A stretch of 64,000 nt of DNA, taken from NCBI GenBank assembly GCA_023374025.1, contig SIJG01000032.1, forward strand, positions 149,197-213,196. The letters are read 5' to 3'. The translations under genes and the position numbers were made by a program. The notes under the pieces were generated by a model, which did not search any database, was not told the origin of the DNA, and worked only from the letters and a program-made list of their open reading frames with translations. Below, piece after piece: positions 63,171 to 64,000 of this stretch. The stretch is from Heterodera schachtii (taxonomy: Eukaryota; Nematoda; Chromadorea; Rhabditida; Heteroderidae). Position 1 is the stretch's first letter. The number at the start of each line of letters is the position of its first letter.

Positions 63171-63569
63171 ATGAAATCAATTTTCTTTTTTTTCTTTGCA
63201 CTTTTCCACCTTTTACCGAATTTGGTCGATGCTGGCAACTGTCTTTCTTCTGGCACCGGTTAAAATATTCATATAAAATTTATTCTTAATTAAAGCATCA
63301 GTTTTACTTATCAAATTCAGGTAAGACATTTGAAGAATATTGCGGTAGTTTAATAAATCTAACTGATTGTGAAGCTGAAGCAAGAGCATGTAAATATGAA
63401 AACAATAAATGCATACCAATGCGTCGGATTGGAGATGTGATAATCAGAGCCAAGGTAATTAAATGGACAAGCTTAATATAAAGTTAGGTCTAACAAGGGA
63501 AGTGCACGAACTGTAAGTCGGAAAATGCATATGAGTTTATATACCATTTTGATAACAGTTGTTTTTTAA
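63171..63569 (+). CDS. Small secreted cysteine protein, unrecognised
   Basis: Exons 63171-63258 and 63321-63454 join in phase; a third exon 63498-63569 is possible and gives 97 residues. ATG 63171 opens a signal peptide (MKSIFFFFFALFHLLPNLVDA). The mature chain has at least five Cys in a short span (GNCLSSG, EEYCGS, LTDCEAEARACKYENNKC), which suggests disulphide bonds. If intron 2 (43 bp) is not removed, the frame closes after KWTSLI instead. The proposed last exon is hydrophobic (YTILITVVF). Family not recognised; small secreted Cys proteins are frequent in the secretions of plant-parasitic nematodes, so effector is one possibility. Confidence 0.62.
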
Positions 63570-64000
63570 TTGTTTTATTTTGTTATTCATTAATTCAATT
63601 ATTTCTTTTAATTATTATGTTGGTTTTGAATCCGGGAAATATCCAAAAAAAAAAAAAATATGCGAATTTAACTTAAATTTTGCTGATTTTCCTTACTTGA
63701 GCACCATCGCTGAAGGGAAAACGCAGTCGAAATTCCGATTTTTTGAGGCCCCATAAATTTTTGATTCCTGGCTTTTGGAGACGTAAAATCAAAAATTCCA
63801 CAATAGAAGTCGACCATTCTCCTATTCAATAATATTATATATAATACACGTGGTGCGACATTTGGGGACCCGACATTTGGGGATTTTAATAAAACAAAAA
63901 AAAAAAAAATTTAATTTTATGTCCAAAATTAGACAAATTTACGTCTGCTTTAGCCAGAGTTATTTCCATTGCAAGAAAAAACAAAATAATATTTTTTAAA
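63570..64000. other. Window end, no gene seen
   Basis: Contains a local duplicate 'cgacatttggggacc / cgacatttggggatt' at about 63857-63886. No exon supported. Confidence 0.45.

Overview
The window is eukaryotic DNA, very AT-rich, with small exons split by short GT-AG introns whose acceptors mostly end TTTTAG or TTTCAG. The gene content points to a plant-parasitic tylenchid nematode, most likely a cyst nematode: nematode-type seven-transmembrane chemoreceptors, three glutathione-synthetase-like genes of which one clearly carries a secretion signal (a family known to have become effectors in cyst nematodes), and three GC-AG introns among roughly 80 introns that I could phase by hand. The species is inference; nothing in the window names it.

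Layout. 1-3,831: repeats, including a complete non-autonomous LTR element with a 5-bp target duplication. 4,027-6,015 (+): ALKBH6-like dioxygenase, six exons. 7,048-21,345: a large inverted duplication. Each arm (about 3.2 kb) carries a glutathione-synthetase-like gene; the left copy is open and codes for a secreted protein with a His-rich linker, the right copy has two 1-base frameshifts. Between the arms lie kilobases of 'aaatgtttggcagtaaatg' satellite, a truncated chemoreceptor pseudogene, and a three-level nest of mobile elements (non-LTR retrotransposon > TA-flanked inverted-repeat element > foldback element). 22,444-27,020: an orphan chemoreceptor first exon followed by 4.4 kb of the same satellite in the other orientation. 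27,312-30,879 (+): a third, strongly diverged synthetase-like gene that has lost the glycine-rich ATP loop. 33,435-36,698 (+): matrix metalloproteinase with signal peptide, cysteine switch, furin site and zinc site. 37,435-38,796 (-): SRSX-like receptor. 40,358-41,881 (+): secreted basic low-complexity protein. 43,347-47,833 (+): chemoreceptor pseudogene broken by a very young Ty3/Gypsy-type deletion derivative and by a foldback element. 49,497-50,346 (+): small secreted Cys protein with a hAT-type MITE in its intron. 50,704-52,272 (-): the intact chemoreceptor relative. 53,347-54,201 (+): signal peptide + helix-turn-helix + BED zinc finger protein. 56,724-60,474 (+): core-1 beta-1,3-galactosyltransferase with one frameshifting base. 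61,167-62,527: GC-rich block and a 122-bp palindromic tandem array. 63,171-63,569 (+): small secreted Cys protein.

Housekeeping genes (ALKBH6, C1GALT1) sit beside fast-evolving accessory material: secreted or predicted-secreted proteins, receptor duplicates in different stages of decay, and many young insertions. Coordinates of spliced genes span start to stop; exons are listed in the evidence and were joined by hand from homology and reading phase, not from transcripts. Single-base frameshifts in homopolymer-like stretches may be real decay or assembly errors; this is said where it matters.
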